Shown piece by piece: positions 12,972 to 13,577 of a stretch of 13,577 nt of DNA. Every line of letters begins with the position of its first letter. Position 1 is the first letter of the stretch. Source of the DNA: Dehalococcoidia bacterium UBA7891. Lineage in GTDB: Bacteria > Chloroflexota > Dehalococcoidia > Lucifugimonadales > UBA826. The notes below the pieces were generated by a model. The model was not told the DNA's origin. It did no database searches and saw nothing but the letters and a program-made list of their open reading frames with translations. The stretch is from NCBI GenBank assembly GCA_002500485.1, contig DLRJ01000145.1, forward strand, positions 1-13,577, written 5' to 3'. A program made the translations under genes and the position numbers.

Positions 12972-13577
12972 GGAGATTAATCTGAAAATATCATTCCTTC
13001 TACCCGCAGCATTTATGTTGCTGCTGGCAGCTTGTGGTGGGGGAAGTCAGATTGCTGATACCCCAACCCCTGAGACTAAGGTGCCACCTACGGCTACACC
13101 TACCGCTACTCCAACTCCGACACCTAGTCCAGCGCCAACGTCTGTCCAAGGTGTTCCACTTACGAGCGCATCCGCAATCACTTCACCGCCCCTAAAAATG
13201 GAAGGTATCAATACCCATATTGAAATGTACGGCACAGGGGCTGACCCCAATATCATCACGCTTGGCCCCAAAGTTGGTGGCCATCCAGGTTGGGAACCAT
13301 ACCTCAATAAAACCAGTATGGAATTCGAACTCAATCACGGAGTACCCGTACTCGCACCTATTGATATGGTGTTGGTAGGTTTCAAGAATCAAAGTGCCGA
13401 ATATCGGATTCGCTCAGACGGACAACGACAGACCCCATACAATGATTTACTCCTATATTTCGAATCTGCAAGCTCTGATTGGCCAGGGATGATTATAGGT
13501 AGCTATCATTTATTGAGTTCGCCACTGTTGCCTGGTCACAACCAGAATCCAGGTTGTAGTGAAATTGAAGAGTGGGG
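12970..13577 (+). CDS. Secreted lipoprotein, Pro/Thr-rich linker, possible M23-like domain (3' partial)
   Basis: The open frame starts at ATG 12970 and is still open at the window end (202 codons seen). The N-terminus is a lipoprotein signal: Lys6, a hydrophobic core, then LLLAAC with Cys22 as the lipidation site and GGG after it. A TPTPE/TATPTATPTPTPSPAPT linker (about 31-58) follows, typical of exported Chloroflexota-like proteins. From about residue 78 a globular domain begins, with YGTGADP, GGHPGWEPY and an ELNHGVPVLAPIDMVLVGF segment. That last segment resembles the entry strand of M23 peptidase/lipoyl-like folds (GVPVLAP-x-D), but the metal ligands of M23 are not clear. SD and start are nearly fused (GGAGG-T-ATG), which is unusual; Met16 would destroy the signal peptide, so 12970 is preferred. 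Function unknown. Confidence 0.85.
   Translation, partial: MEINLKISFLLPAAFMLLLAACGGGSQIADTPTPETKVPPTATPTATPTPTPSPAPTSVQGVPLTSASAITSPPLKMEGINTHIEMYGTGADPNIITLGPKVGGHPGWEPYLNKTSMEFELNHGVPVLAPIDMVLVGFKNQSAEYRIRSDGQRQTPYNDLLLYFESASSDWPGMIIGSYHLLSSPLLPGHNQNPGCSEIEEW

Noticed and set aside
13070..13140. Short tandem DNA repeat (ACN CCN units)
   Set aside because: It is the codon pattern of the Pro/Thr linker in the lipoprotein, not an independent DNA repeat.
1..13577. CRISPR array, rRNA genes or a complete insertion sequence
   Set aside because: No regularly spaced repeats, no rRNA-like sequence and no transposase frame were seen on either strand.

Overview
The window reads as accessory DNA from a free-living bacterium. 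The best tentative match is a Chloroflexota lineage such as marine SAR202. The basis is the Ste24-type M48 protease followed by a lipoprotein with a TPT/PTP-rich linker, the anaerobic-style oxidoreductase operon, and moderate GC with mixed ATG/TTG starts. This taxonomic guess is inference only.

Left edge (1-1212): a tRNA-Gly(TCC) cut by the window edge, then a minus-strand tyrosine recombinase with all catalytic residues. Its reading frame runs back through the 3' half of a tRNA-Ala(GGC) (1168-1212) without meeting an ATG or GTG. This looks like the attR end of an integrative element lying to the left. Next come a plus-strand SDR dehydrogenase (1327-2127), a decayed ORF remnant (about 2156-2425), and a truncated N-terminal piece of an EVE-like/HNH-nuclease gene (2596 to about 2846).

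Centre (9729-2819, minus strand): one tightly packed operon. It encodes a GlpA/LhgO-like FAD oxidoreductase with a C-terminal BFD-type [2Fe-2S] motif, a second FAD/NAD oxidoreductase, a DUF1667 protein, and the four subunits (gamma, delta, alpha, beta) of a pyruvate-type 2-oxoacid:ferredoxin oxidoreductase. A last unrecognised ORF is cut off tail-to-tail against the nuclease fragment. The likely logic is oxidation of a 2-hydroxy acid (or similar) to a 2-oxo acid, then ferredoxin-dependent decarboxylation to acyl-CoA. A nested inverted repeat sits just upstream of the first gene.

Right of the operon (9730-10381) there is no protein gene. The stretch holds a second tRNA 3' half, tRNA-Asn(GTT) from the anticodon stem to CCA (9966-10015), again in the orientation expected if an element had entered from the left, plus two ATGGTCAC direct repeats. 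After it come a zinc-dependent MDR alcohol dehydrogenase (10382-11449), a Ste24-like M48 membrane metalloprotease (11677-12936) and, 33 bp later, a lipoprotein that runs off the window end.

The least explained features are a 37-bp repeat (33/37 identical) placed just before two unrelated genes (2547 and 12935), each copy carrying a Met-Gly-Asp-stop mini-ORF; the two tRNA anticodon-to-CCA halves that bracket the catabolic block; and the recombinase with no conventional start in its integrated state.
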